Assembly: GCA_902576045.1 (NCBI GenBank)
Contig: CACGTU010000004.1
Span: 1-64,000, forward strand
Length of the DNA stretch: 64,000 nucleotides
DNA from: an uncultured Pelagibacteraceae bacterium
GTDB taxonomy: Bacteria > Pseudomonadota > Alphaproteobacteria > Pelagibacterales > Pelagibacteraceae
Reading direction: 5' to 3'
Made by a program: the position numbers and the translations under genes. A model generated the notes under the pieces. That model did not search any database and was not told the DNA's origin. It saw nothing but the letters and a program-made list of their open reading frames with translations. Of the stretch, positions 29,762-39,074 are shown one piece after another. Positions within the stretch are counted from its first letter, which is position 1, and every line of letters starts with the position of its first letter.

Positions 29762-30675
29762 AATTGAATAAATTTAAATCTTCAGAAATTACTCCTGAAA
29801 ATTTTTATAGAAATAGACGTCAATTTCTTAAGGAAATGGGTATCATAACTGGAACTGCTTTCGCCTCTCAAAATATTATTACATCTGCTTTATCTTATAC
29901 CCCTGAAACTGAGCGAAAAATTACTCCTTATAAATTTGCAACCACTTACAACAACTATTACGAATTTGGGACAGGTAAGTCTGATCCACATAAAAACTCT
30001 AAAGATTTTATAACAAAGCCATGGGATATTAAAATTGATGGCGAAGTTGAAAATGAAATTACTTTGTCAGTTGAGGAAATTAAAAACATGATCCCAAGTG
30101 AAGAAAGAATATACAGATTTAGATGTGTTGAAGGTTGGTCGATGGTAGTACCATGGTTAGGTTTTCCACTTAGCAAACTATTAAATAAAGTAAAACCAAC
30201 ATCTAAAGCTAAATATGTAAAATTTACATCTGTATATGATCCAGATCAAATGAAAGGACAAAGATTTCCAGTATTGAACTGGCCGTATAAGGAAGGTTTA
30301 AGAATCGATGAAGCCATGCATCCATTAACGATAATGGTTACTGGTCTTTATGGAAAAGAATTACCAAATCAAAACGGTGCACCTTTAAGATTGATAGTGC
30401 CATGGAAATATGGATTTAAGAGTGCAAAGGCTATTGTTAATATAAAATTCGTTGAGAAAATGCCTGTCTCGTCCTGGATGAATGCTTCACCAAAAGAGTA
30501 TGGTTTTTATTCTAATGTTAATCCTAATGTGTCACACCCAAGATGGTCTCAAGCGACTGAAAGAGTAATCGGTGAGAATATATACTCACCAAGAATTAAG
30601 ACAGTAATGTTTAATGGTTATGGTGATGAGGTTGCGAGTCTCTATGATGGGATGGATTTAAGAAAAAATTTTTAA
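29758..30675 (+). CDS. msrP: Protein-methionine-sulfoxide reductase catalytic subunit MsrP (YedY)
   Basis: Tat-like NRRQFLKEMG; RFRCVEGWSMVVPW; PLRLIVPWKYGFKSAKAIV. Confidence 0.94.
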   Translation: MKLNKFKSSEITPENFYRNRRQFLKEMGIITGTAFASQNIITSALSYTPETERKITPYKFATTYNNYYEFGTGKSDPHKNSKDFITKPWDIKIDGEVENEITLSVEEIKNMIPSEERIYRFRCVEGWSMVVPWLGFPLSKLLNKVKPTSKAKYVKFTSVYDPDQMKGQRFPVLNWPYKEGLRIDEAMHPLTIMVTGLYGKELPNQNGAPLRLIVPWKYGFKSAKAIVNIKFVEKMPVSSWMNASPKEYGFYSNVNPNVSHPRWSQATERVIGENIYSPRIKTVMFNGYGDEVASLYDGMDLRKNF

Positions 30676-30679
30676 TTAA

Positions 30680-31273
30680 ATGATAAGAATTTTCAAACCC
30701 ACAATCTTTGTATTGTGTTTAGTTCCTTTTATAATAATAGCATATCAAATTTTGTTTAATCAACTTGGAGCAGAACCAGTAAAACAAGTGACTCATCACA
30801 CAGGAGAGTGGACCTTAAGATTTATTTTACTGTCCCTTGCAATGACACCTCTTAAAAATATTACAAAAATTTTAGCTTGGATAAAATATCGAAGGATGTT
30901 GGGATTGTTTGCCTTTTTTTATGGAACTTTACATTTGCTTACTTACATTGGTTTTGATTATCAATTTAATTTAGATCCGATTATTGATGATGTTTTGAAT
31001 AAAAAATTTATTTTTATAGGATTTGCTGCATGGCTTTTGATGTTGCCTCTTGCTATTACCTCAAATCAAAAAATGATGCTTATCTTAAAACAAAACTGGA
31101 AAAAAATTCACAGACTATCGTATTTAATTGGTATTTTTGCTGTTCTACATTTTATCTGGTTATCTAAGACTATTTTTTTTGAGCCATTGATATACTTAAT
31201 AATTTTAATAACTCTTTTAACCTTAAGATTAGATTTTATTAAATTTTTATTTAAAAAAAAATCAGTTACTTGA
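30680..31273 (+). CDS. msrQ: Heme-binding membrane subunit MsrQ (YedZ)
   Basis: Multi-TM; HHTGEWTLRFILLSLAMTPL, RRMLGLFAFFYGTLHLLTY. Confidence 0.92.
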   Translation: MIRIFKPTIFVLCLVPFIIIAYQILFNQLGAEPVKQVTHHTGEWTLRFILLSLAMTPLKNITKILAWIKYRRMLGLFAFFYGTLHLLTYIGFDYQFNLDPIIDDVLNKKFIFIGFAAWLLMLPLAITSNQKMMLILKQNWKKIHRLSYLIGIFAVLHFIWLSKTIFFEPLIYLIILITLLTLRLDFIKFLFKKKSVT

Positions 31274-31317
31274 TATTTTTTTATTCATATTTTTTATTAA
31301 AAGACTATATTTGTCCA

Positions 31318-31563
31318 ATGGATGAAAAAATTAACAATGAGTTACAATCTGCTACATTTAATAGACTTATAGAACATTTAAGAGAAAGAAAAGATGTTCA
31401 AAACATTGATCTTATGAATCTTGCTGGATTTTGCAGAAATTGCCTTTCTAAATGGTACCGCGAAGAAGCTCAAAAAAAAGGAATTGAGATTTCAGATCCT
31501 GATGCTAGAGAACATGTTTACGGTATGCCTTACACTGAATGGAAAGAAAAATACCAAAAGTAA
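31318..31563 (+). CDS. DUF1244 family protein
   Basis: FNRLIEHLRERKDVQNIDLMNLAGFCRNCLSKWY; start set at internal ATG. Confidence 0.88.
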   Translation: MDEKINNELQSATFNRLIEHLRERKDVQNIDLMNLAGFCRNCLSKWYREEAQKKGIEISDPDAREHVYGMPYTEWKEKYQK

Positions 31564-32064
31564 TTATTTCTCTTTTAATCTTGGAAATAACTCCACAAAA
31601 TTACATGGTTTGTGTTTGATATTTAGTTGATGAACAAGAATTTTATCCCAAGCGTCTGTTACACCTCCTGAAGAACCTGGGAGTGCAAATACATACTTTC
31701 CATTCGCAAGTACTGCACATGCCCTTGATTGAATAGAAGATGTGCCAACTGTAGATAGGCTTATATATCTAAATATTTCACCAAAACCTGGTATTTTTTT
31801 ATCTGCTATTTCATCAATTGCTTCTGGAGTAATATCTCTTCCGGTTAATCCTGTTCCACCAGTTGTAATAATTACATCAATTTTTTTAATTTTTATCCAA
31901 ATCTTTAAAATTTTTTTAATATCTTTTTTACTATCTTTGCAAATTTCTCTCTCAACTAAATTATGACCAGCCTTGTTTATTTTTTTTACAAGAATATTTC
32001 CAGATTTATCTGTTTTTAAAGTTCTTGTATCTGTTACTGTTAATAGTGCTATATTTACTCTCAT
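31564..32064 (-). CDS. moaB: Molybdenum cofactor biosynthesis protein B (MoaB/MogA family)
   Basis: LLTVTDTRTLKTDKSG, IITTGGTGLTGRDITPEAI, FALPGSSGGV. Confidence 0.92.
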   Translation of the reverse strand: MRVNIALLTVTDTRTLKTDKSGNILVKKINKAGHNLVEREICKDSKKDIKKILKIWIKIKKIDVIITTGGTGLTGRDITPEAIDEIADKKIPGFGEIFRYISLSTVGTSSIQSRACAVLANGKYVFALPGSSGGVTDAWDKILVHQLNIKHKPCNFVELFPRLKEK

Positions 32065-32073
32065 AATAATAGA

Positions 32074-32817
32074 ATGATTATATTACCTATTTTATTTTTT
32101 GTAACTGCTATAATATATTCAAGTGTAGGGTTTGGTGGTGGTTCTACTTATCTTGCATTGTTACTTCTTTGGGGAGTTCCATACTCTATCTTTCCCATAA
32201 TAGCGTTAACCTGTAATATTATTGTAGTTTCAGGAAATTCAATTAATTATATAAGGGCGGGAAATTTAAATTTTAGGTCACTTATTCCATATTTAATTGG
32301 ATCTATTCCTTTTGCATTTATAGGAGGTTCTCTAAATATTGAAAAAGATATTTTTGAAATAATATTATTTTTTGTTTTAGGTATTGCGGGAATATTATTG
32401 TTATTTAATTTTAGATCTTATGGAAATAACTCAAATACATATAAATCATTAGCTATCTATTTTTCAATTCCTATTGGTATAGTGTTAGGTTTTGTTTCTG
32501 GTTTAGTGGGTATTGGAGGAGGAATATTTTTAAGTCCTATATTGTATTTATTTCGTGCGGCAAACCCAAAAAATATTACCATAATGGTATCTTTGTTTAT
32601 TTTAATAAATTCGGTTTTAGGAATTCTGGGTCAGATAACAAAAAGTATAGAAATTAGCGAAATCAAAAATTATATTATTTTGCTATTAGCTGTTTTAATT
32701 GGTGGTCAAATTGGTAATTTTTTAAATATAAAAATATTTCCAACAAAAATTCTTGCTTTAATTACATCATTGCTGGTTATTTTTGTTGCTTTAAGAATAG
32801 GATATAATTTTATGTAA
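32074..32817 (+). CDS. Sulfite exporter TauE/SafE family protein
   Basis: About 8 TM; SSVGFGGGSTYLALLL and GLVGIGGGIFLSPIL repeated motifs. Confidence 0.9.
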   Translation: MIILPILFFVTAIIYSSVGFGGGSTYLALLLLWGVPYSIFPIIALTCNIIVVSGNSINYIRAGNLNFRSLIPYLIGSIPFAFIGGSLNIEKDIFEIILFFVLGIAGILLLFNFRSYGNNSNTYKSLAIYFSIPIGIVLGFVSGLVGIGGGIFLSPILYLFRAANPKNITIMVSLFILINSVLGILGQITKSIEISEIKNYIILLLAVLIGGQIGNFLNIKIFPTKILALITSLLVIFVALRIGYNFM

Positions 32818-32993
32818 TGTTGCTTAAAAAATTAAAAAAATTTTATCGACCTTTTATTATCACTTACATTTTTTTCAGCGTCGCAATAAGTTTTTATCCC
32901 TCTTTTGATTTTTACTCATTAAAAGGACAGGCAATTATCTTTTCTGTTTCAATATTTAATGGAATATTAGGAACATTTGTTAAGAAATTATAA
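32817..32993 (+). CDS. Small (58 aa) membrane protein, not in supplied ORF track
   Basis: ATG overlaps the TauE stop (TAATG); reads MLLKKLKKFYRPFIITYIFFSVAISFYPSFDFYSLKGQAIIFSVSIFNGILGTFVKKL*. Confidence 0.6.
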   Translation: MLLKKLKKFYRPFIITYIFFSVAISFYPSFDFYSLKGQAIIFSVSIFNGILGTFVKKL

Positions 32994-34091
32994 CACGTAA
33001 GGCTCAGGTCTTGCATTACTCTGCAAAACTCTCTCAACAGCAAATACACTGATGTCAATTGTTTGATAACTTCCTGTTGTAATTAATTCTGTAAGAGCTC
33101 TTCCAATGCCTGGGGCTTGCATTAATCCTCTCCCAGTAAAACCTGAGGCCATATAAACGTTTTCGTACTTTGGATGCTTTCCAACCACAGCATTATTATC
33201 TAATTTATTGCAATCATAGTACCCCGCCCAACCGCCAGTCAGTTTTAATTCTTCAAAAATGGGAATTCTTTTAGCTAGAGCTGGCCATACTAATTCCTCA
33301 AAATCGTTCCAAGCTGGTTCTAGATCATCTGCATCAAAAACTGATATTGGTGATCCGGCTAGATATTCTTTTCCCTCAGGTCGCCAATAAACTCCTGTGG
33401 TAAGATCTCCTGTTAATGGCATTTCTGGAATATGTTTTGGACATTTAACTCTAAAAACTGTGTGTTTTTGTGGAACTACTGGAATGTCTTCTAATAATTC
33501 TTTTGTCCAACACCCTGCAGCTGAAACGATTGTTTTAGCATTTATCTCAGAAAGAGACTTTACTTCCCCTTTGATAAATTCTGCTCCAAGATCAATTGCT
33601 TTTGACTTTAGTGCGCTATGAAAAAGAAAAGGATCGATCCACCCTTCGCTTTTATTATCTGTAAAAGTCGCTGTTTCAATTCCTTCATTGTTTATATAAG
33701 GAAATACATTAGTAAGTTCTGATCCCTTAATATTTTTTGTACCTGCATCACAAGCCTTATGATTTTCGAGAGCTCTATATTGTTCTTCGGCATGTTCTGG
33801 ACCAAACATAAGTAGATATCCATTTGGTACCATACTTGCTGTTGGATTTGGATTTTTTTCAGTTTTTAACAATTCAGGTATACTGAATATGAATTCTTTA
33901 GCAAATTTTCCTAGTAAAATATTTTCTTTTTGAAAAAATTGTCTTCTAAATCCTCCTAGTGATAAAGGGAAAGAAGCAGTTTTGTATGTTGGGTCTCTTT
34001 CAATAACTTTTACTTTTCTGCCTTCCTTAGATAAAAAATAAGCAGTTGCAGCACCAATAATACCGCCACCAATAACGACAACATCATCCAT
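32988..34091 (-). CDS. FAD-dependent oxidoreductase, DAO family (glycine/sarcosine oxidase-like)
   Basis: VVVIGGGIIGAATAYFLSKEG; SGFTGRGLMQAPGIGRALTELI. Confidence 0.87.
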   Translation of the reverse strand: MDDVVVIGGGIIGAATAYFLSKEGRKVKVIERDPTYKTASFPLSLGGFRRQFFQKENILLGKFAKEFIFSIPELLKTEKNPNPTASMVPNGYLLMFGPEHAEEQYRALENHKACDAGTKNIKGSELTNVFPYINNEGIETATFTDNKSEGWIDPFLFHSALKSKAIDLGAEFIKGEVKSLSEINAKTIVSAAGCWTKELLEDIPVVPQKHTVFRVKCPKHIPEMPLTGDLTTGVYWRPEGKEYLAGSPISVFDADDLEPAWNDFEELVWPALAKRIPIFEELKLTGGWAGYYDCNKLDNNAVVGKHPKYENVYMASGFTGRGLMQAPGIGRALTELITTGSYQTIDISVFAVERVLQSNARPEPYVL

Positions 34092-34093
34092 AA

Positions 34094-34558
34094 TTAATTT
34101 AAAATCATTAAATTAAAATTTAATATAAGTGCATAACTACACCATAAAAAATAAGGTACCATTAAATATGCACTAAACTTACTTATATCTTTATATTTTA
34201 GAAATAAAATTACAATGAATAAAATTATCACAATTAAATTTATTAAAGCTAGTTCTATATTTTTAAACCCAAAAAAAACGATACTCCAAGTTGTGTTAAA
34301 TATTAGATGAATAAAATATAAGTAAACTAGGTTTAACTTATTACTTTTTATCCAAATATTCCAAATTGCTAGAGCCATTAAAAAATACAAGATTGTCCAT
34401 ACTGGTGCAAATATCCAATCTGGTGGATTGAAAAATGGTTTGTTTAATAGAGAATACCAAGGATCTTTGAATTTAATTGTTAAAATACCTCCTGTAAAAG
34501 ATGCGGTAAATGTAACAATTAAAAATAGAAATAAAGATATAAATTTATTTTTAAGCAT
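34094..34558 (-). CDS. TspO/MBR family protein
   Basis: PWYSLLNKPFFNPPDWIFAPVWTILYFLMALAIW. Confidence 0.92.
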   Translation of the reverse strand: MLKNKFISLFLFLIVTFTASFTGGILTIKFKDPWYSLLNKPFFNPPDWIFAPVWTILYFLMALAIWNIWIKSNKLNLVYLYFIHLIFNTTWSIVFFGFKNIELALINLIVIILFIVILFLKYKDISKFSAYLMVPYFLWCSYALILNFNLMILN

Positions 34559-34582
34559 TTAAATACTATACAACAGAATATA

Positions 34583-35338
34583 ATGAAAAAAACAATTTGG
34601 ATCACTGGAGGTAGCACTGGAATTGGAAAAGCATTAGCTATCAAATTTGCTAATGAAGGATGGAATGTTGCTATATCTGCAAGACGTGAAAATTTACTAA
34701 AAGAATTATCAGAAAAGTTTGAAAATATTTATGATTTTAGTTTAGATGTAACAAATAAAAATGATTGTAAAATTATTTTTAATCAAATTCTTGAAAAGTT
34801 TGGAGGGGTTGATATTTGCTTTTTTTCAACTGGAACATGGGACCCAAAGAGAGAAAAGGATATAGATGTTGAACAAATTGAAAATGTATTTCGAGTAAAC
34901 TTTTTTGGAACTGTTAATTCTATTAAAGCTGTTGAACAATATTATAAAGACAAGAAAGATGGTGCAATTGTAATTGTATCTTCTATTGCAGGGTACAGGG
35001 GTTTGCCTAATTCAACAGGGTATGGCCCATCAAAATCTGCTTTAAATAATCTTGCTGAAAGTCTTTATTTTGATTTTGGCAGATTCAATGTGCGAGTTTC
35101 CTTAGTTTCCCCTGGTTTTATTAAGACACCTATGACTGATAAAAATGATTTCAAAATGCCTTTTTTAAAAACTCCTGAGTATGCTGCAGAAAAAATTTAT
35201 GATGGATTAATAAAGAAAAACAATTTTGAAATACATTTTCCAAAAGAATTAACCTTAACGCTAAAATTTTTTAGTATTTTGCCATACAAGATATATTTTT
35301 ATCTTGTAAAAAAGCTTACCAAGTTCCAAAAAAAATAA
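34583..35338 (+). CDS. SDR family oxidoreductase
   Basis: ITGGSTGIGKALA, YGPSKSAL. Confidence 0.92.
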   Translation: MKKTIWITGGSTGIGKALAIKFANEGWNVAISARRENLLKELSEKFENIYDFSLDVTNKNDCKIIFNQILEKFGGVDICFFSTGTWDPKREKDIDVEQIENVFRVNFFGTVNSIKAVEQYYKDKKDGAIVIVSSIAGYRGLPNSTGYGPSKSALNNLAESLYFDFGRFNVRVSLVSPGFIKTPMTDKNDFKMPFLKTPEYAAEKIYDGLIKKNNFEIHFPKELTLTLKFFSILPYKIYFYLVKKLTKFQKK

Positions 35339-35887
35339 TTATTCCTTAACAAAAAAAACAGTTAATTCAGCAACTTTAAAACCAAATTTTGTCATTTTTG
35401 CTCTGTTGATTGCGACTTTTTCATCCTGCATAAATATCCAATCATCAAAGGTAATTTTTATTTCTTTTCCTTTTACAGGGACTAATAAAACATATTCAAA
35501 TTTAAAAGCAGGGCCATAAGAATATCCTTTTGCTTTTCCAACCACATCAGAAGCTGTGCCTTCATAATTATGTTCATCTAATTTTGTGATATGCCATTGT
35601 CTGTCTTGTACTTCCCCATCATCCCAATTAAATTTCTCATCTAATATAAGTTTCTTCCCATCCCAATTTCCATTTAAAGTTGCTGAAAATTGTCTTGTAA
35701 CTTTACCTGATCTGTTTTGAAGAATACCCCATGCTTTTACGTTACCTGACAAATATTCTTCTATTACAAGTCTTGGTTTTTTGTCTTTAAAATCTTGAGG
35801 TTTCATAGATTGATTACTTGAACAACTTGTAATCAATCCAAAAAAAATTATCAATAAAATTGATTTAATATTAGAAAAAATAATCAT
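35339..35887 (-). CDS. DUF3833 family lipoprotein
   Basis: Lipobox-like ITSCSS; FNWDDGEVQDRQWHI; linked to CFA cluster. Confidence 0.85.
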   Translation of the reverse strand: MIIFSNIKSILLIIFFGLITSCSSNQSMKPQDFKDKKPRLVIEEYLSGNVKAWGILQNRSGKVTRQFSATLNGNWDGKKLILDEKFNWDDGEVQDRQWHITKLDEHNYEGTASDVVGKAKGYSYGPAFKFEYVLLVPVKGKEIKITFDDWIFMQDEKVAINRAKMTKFGFKVAELTVFFVKE

Positions 35888-35894
35888 AAAGATC

Positions 35895-37073
35895 TTATCT
35901 GTTTTGTAATGAGAATTGGATCAAATCTATGTTTTTTGATTTAAAGCCTGCTTCACAATAAGATAAATAAAAGTGCCACATTCTTTTAAATTTATTATCA
36001 AATCCTTGCTTAGAGATCTCTTCCCATTTTTTAAAAAATTCATCACGCCAAATTTTAAGCGTATTAGAATAATGAAGTCCATAAGAATTATAGTGATTTA
36101 TAGCTAAACCATTATTTTTTGATAAATCGTATAATTTTTTTTTTGATGGTAAGAAACCGCCTGGAAAAATATACTTTTGAATGAAATCTTCTTTAGTTTT
36201 ATATCTATCAAATAAATTATCATCTATTGTTATAGCTTGTATAGCTGCACTTCCTTCACTTACTAGATTAGTCTTTATTGTTTTAAAAAAATTTTCTAAA
36301 TAATTTTGTCCAACAGCCTCAATCATCTCTATTGATGCAATTGAATTATATTTTTGTTTTACATCTCTATAATCCTTAAATTGAATATTAATTTTTTCAT
36401 TTAAACCTTTTTTAAATATTCGATTTGATGCATACTCAAATTGCTTTTTTGAAATTGTGATACAATCGAGTTTTACATCATGATTTTTACCTACATATTC
36501 TGCAAAACCACCCCAACCACATCCTATTTCTAGAATCTTATTTCCTGATTTTGGTTTAATTAATTCAACTAATTTTTTATACTTGTTAATTTGCGCCTTT
36601 TCCAAATCATTGTCTTTTTGATCAAAAATGGCACTCGAATAAGTTAGGGTTGGATCAAGCCATAAAGAGAAAAATTCATTTCCCAAATCGTAGTGTTTTG
36701 AGATATTTTTTTTACTTCTGGATTTATTATTTTTTAAAAGAAAACTTTTTATTTTATTGAATAATGAAAAGTCTAGTAATCCTGAAAATTTGTAAACTAG
36801 TTTTATGTTTTTAGCTGTTAATTCTATTAAATTTGTTAAATCATCTGTCTCAAAATCACCTCGCATGTAAGCTTCTGCAAGTCCCGTACTACCATTTTTA
36901 ACAATTTGATAAGTTAGTCCAGGTTTGTTTATTTTAATTTTTACTTTGAGTTTTTGATTTGGATCACCAAATAAATATTTTTCGTCATTATAATTTGTTA
37001 GAATAAGATGTCCTTTTTTAATTAGTTTAAGTGAGCTAAAAACTATTTTATCTGACCAATTATTTAAATTCAT
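35895..37073 (-). CDS. cfa: Cyclopropane-fatty-acyl-phospholipid synthase family methyltransferase
   Basis: SKHYDLGNEFFSLWLDPTLTYSSAIF, ILEIGCGWGGFAEY, YIFPGGFLPS. Confidence 0.93.
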   Translation of the reverse strand: MNLNNWSDKIVFSSLKLIKKGHLILTNYNDEKYLFGDPNQKLKVKIKINKPGLTYQIVKNGSTGLAEAYMRGDFETDDLTNLIELTAKNIKLVYKFSGLLDFSLFNKIKSFLLKNNKSRSKKNISKHYDLGNEFFSLWLDPTLTYSSAIFDQKDNDLEKAQINKYKKLVELIKPKSGNKILEIGCGWGGFAEYVGKNHDVKLDCITISKKQFEYASNRIFKKGLNEKINIQFKDYRDVKQKYNSIASIEMIEAVGQNYLENFFKTIKTNLVSEGSAAIQAITIDDNLFDRYKTKEDFIQKYIFPGGFLPSKKKLYDLSKNNGLAINHYNSYGLHYSNTLKIWRDEFFKKWEEISKQGFDNKFKRMWHFYLSYCEAGFKSKNIDLIQFSLQNR

Positions 37074-37837
37074 TTACTTTCAATTGTAATATTATTTTTT
37101 AATTTAATCTTTTTAGCTATGAGTTTTATTCTTTTTACCCATAATTTAAATGCTTCATAATGAATAGCCCCTATAATCTTAAAAGTCATTAATGGGTGAC
37201 TTAAATAAGATACAATTAAATTTTTGTTATTAAAATCCTTCGATATGCCATCTTGAGAAGCAAACAAAAGTTTACCATCTTTATCATTCTGATTGATTAC
37301 TACTGATAGTTGTTCTCTTGGATTAAGTGTTTTAAAATGGTACTCGCAATCCATCTCTATAAATGGCGAAACATAAAATTTTTTTTTACATTTATTTTGA
37401 ACTGTTTTTTCATCTTGAGCTTTAAAAATATATGTATGTTGCTCACCGAAAGTATTTTTTACCTCATAAAAAATAGAAATTAATTCTGAGTGCTTGTTAT
37501 ATATAAAATATGTACTTAAGGGGTTAAATACATAACCAAAGATTCTTGGATAACATAACAATTTTATACTTATATCTTCTGTAATAATTCCAATATTCCT
37601 TAGATTTTTTTTAACCCATAATTTTATCGAGGATCCATCTCTGTCTCCGTGATCTTTGTCATAAAAACTTATAATATTAAATTTATTGTAAGAAAAAAAT
37701 TTTATATATTTGTTAATTACTTCCAGCTCATTTAAATCTATTAATAGTGAAAATACATTATATTTAAAATAATGTTCTTTAGGTTTGAATCTTTTATGTA
37801 TTACTTTTCCAGTATAAATTTTTGAATTCTTAATCAT
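37070..37837 (-). CDS. DUF1365 domain-containing protein
   Basis: IYTGKVIHKRFKPKEHYFKYNVFSLLIDL, FNPLSTYFIYN, VSPFIEMDCEYHF. Confidence 0.9.
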   Translation of the reverse strand: MIKNSKIYTGKVIHKRFKPKEHYFKYNVFSLLIDLNELEVINKYIKFFSYNKFNIISFYDKDHGDRDGSSIKLWVKKNLRNIGIITEDISIKLLCYPRIFGYVFNPLSTYFIYNKHSELISIFYEVKNTFGEQHTYIFKAQDEKTVQNKCKKKFYVSPFIEMDCEYHFKTLNPREQLSVVINQNDKDGKLLFASQDGISKDFNNKNLIVSYLSHPLMTFKIIGAIHYEAFKLWVKRIKLIAKKIKLKNNITIESK

Positions 37838-39068
37838 CTATGGCTTTTATCATTTCAATGGATGATTTAATTCCATCTTCATGAAAACCATATCCAAAAT
37901 AACTCCCACAAAAAAGTAAATTTTTTTTATTTTGTAAATTTTTTAATTTATCTTGGTTATCTAGTGCTGATTGATCGAAATATGGATGAGTAAAATTTAC
38001 TTTTTTTAATATTTTATCTTCATTAATTTTGAAATTTGGATTTAAGGTTAAAAATATATTTTTATTGAAATCTAAATTTTGTAGGAGATTTAACCAATAA
38101 GTTATAGAATTATTTTCTACGTTATTTTCATCTACGCTTGAATTCCAAGAGCTCCATATATCTTTATTATTGGGCATTATACTTTCATCTGTATGTATAA
38201 CAGCAATATTTTCTCTGTATTTAAACTTAGATAAAATCTCCTGCTCTTCTTTTGTCGGCTCATCAATTATTGATAATGCTTGATCTGCGTGACTAGCTAA
38301 AACCACTTTGTCATAACTAAAAAATTCACTTTTATCACCATAATATAAGTCAATTCCATTTGATCTTCTTATTAATCTATTAACATTATAATTTTTATAA
38401 TATTCACCACTTATGCTTGAAAGTACTTTTGCAACATAAGTCCGACTTCTTTTGGCGACTGTGTACCATTGCGGTCTGTTTTTTAATTTGAATAAACCGT
38501 GATTTTGGAAGAATTTTAGGAAAAATTTTAAAGGCATTTTGCTAGCTTCATAAGGTGGCATTGACCAAATAGCTGAAACCATTGGTATTAAATGAAAATT
38601 TATAAATGAGTCAGATAATTTATTTTTAACTAAATAATCTCCTAAGGTAATTTTTTGATCAAATTGGTTTATTCTCTCACAATTTTTATAAAACTTTAAA
38701 ATGTCAAAAAACATTTTTAAAAAAGATTTATTAAATAAATTCGATTTATTTGCAAAAATGCCTTTCAGACCTCTTCCACAATATTCAAATTTAGTATCTT
38801 TAACTGATACAGCAAAAGACATATCACTTTTTTCTATGTAAACTTTATTTTCACCAAAAAATTTAATTAAGTTAGGATAAGTTTTGTGGTTAAAAACTAT
38901 AAATCCAATATCAACAGATATTTTCTTTTCCTCGATTAATAAATCAATTGTATGTGAGTGACCCCCAAAATGATCTTCTTTTTCAAACAAATCAACTTGG
39001 TGTTTTTTTGAAAGATAATAAGCTGCGCTAAGACCTGAGATGCCTGATCCAACAACTCCAATTTTCAT
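37830..39068 (-). CDS. FAD/NAD(P)-binding amine-oxidase-like protein
   Basis: KIGVVGSGISGLSAAYYLSKKHQVDLFEKEDHFGGHSHT; NRPQWYTVAKRSRTYV; FCGSYFGYGFHEDGIKS. Confidence 0.9.
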   Translation of the reverse strand: MKIGVVGSGISGLSAAYYLSKKHQVDLFEKEDHFGGHSHTIDLLIEEKKISVDIGFIVFNHKTYPNLIKFFGENKVYIEKSDMSFAVSVKDTKFEYCGRGLKGIFANKSNLFNKSFLKMFFDILKFYKNCERINQFDQKITLGDYLVKNKLSDSFINFHLIPMVSAIWSMPPYEASKMPLKFFLKFFQNHGLFKLKNRPQWYTVAKRSRTYVAKVLSSISGEYYKNYNVNRLIRRSNGIDLYYGDKSEFFSYDKVVLASHADQALSIIDEPTKEEQEILSKFKYRENIAVIHTDESIMPNNKDIWSSWNSSVDENNVENNSITYWLNLLQNLDFNKNIFLTLNPNFKINEDKILKKVNFTHPYFDQSALDNQDKLKNLQNKKNLLFCGSYFGYGFHEDGIKSSIEMIKAIDD

Positions 39069-39074
39069 TAAAAC

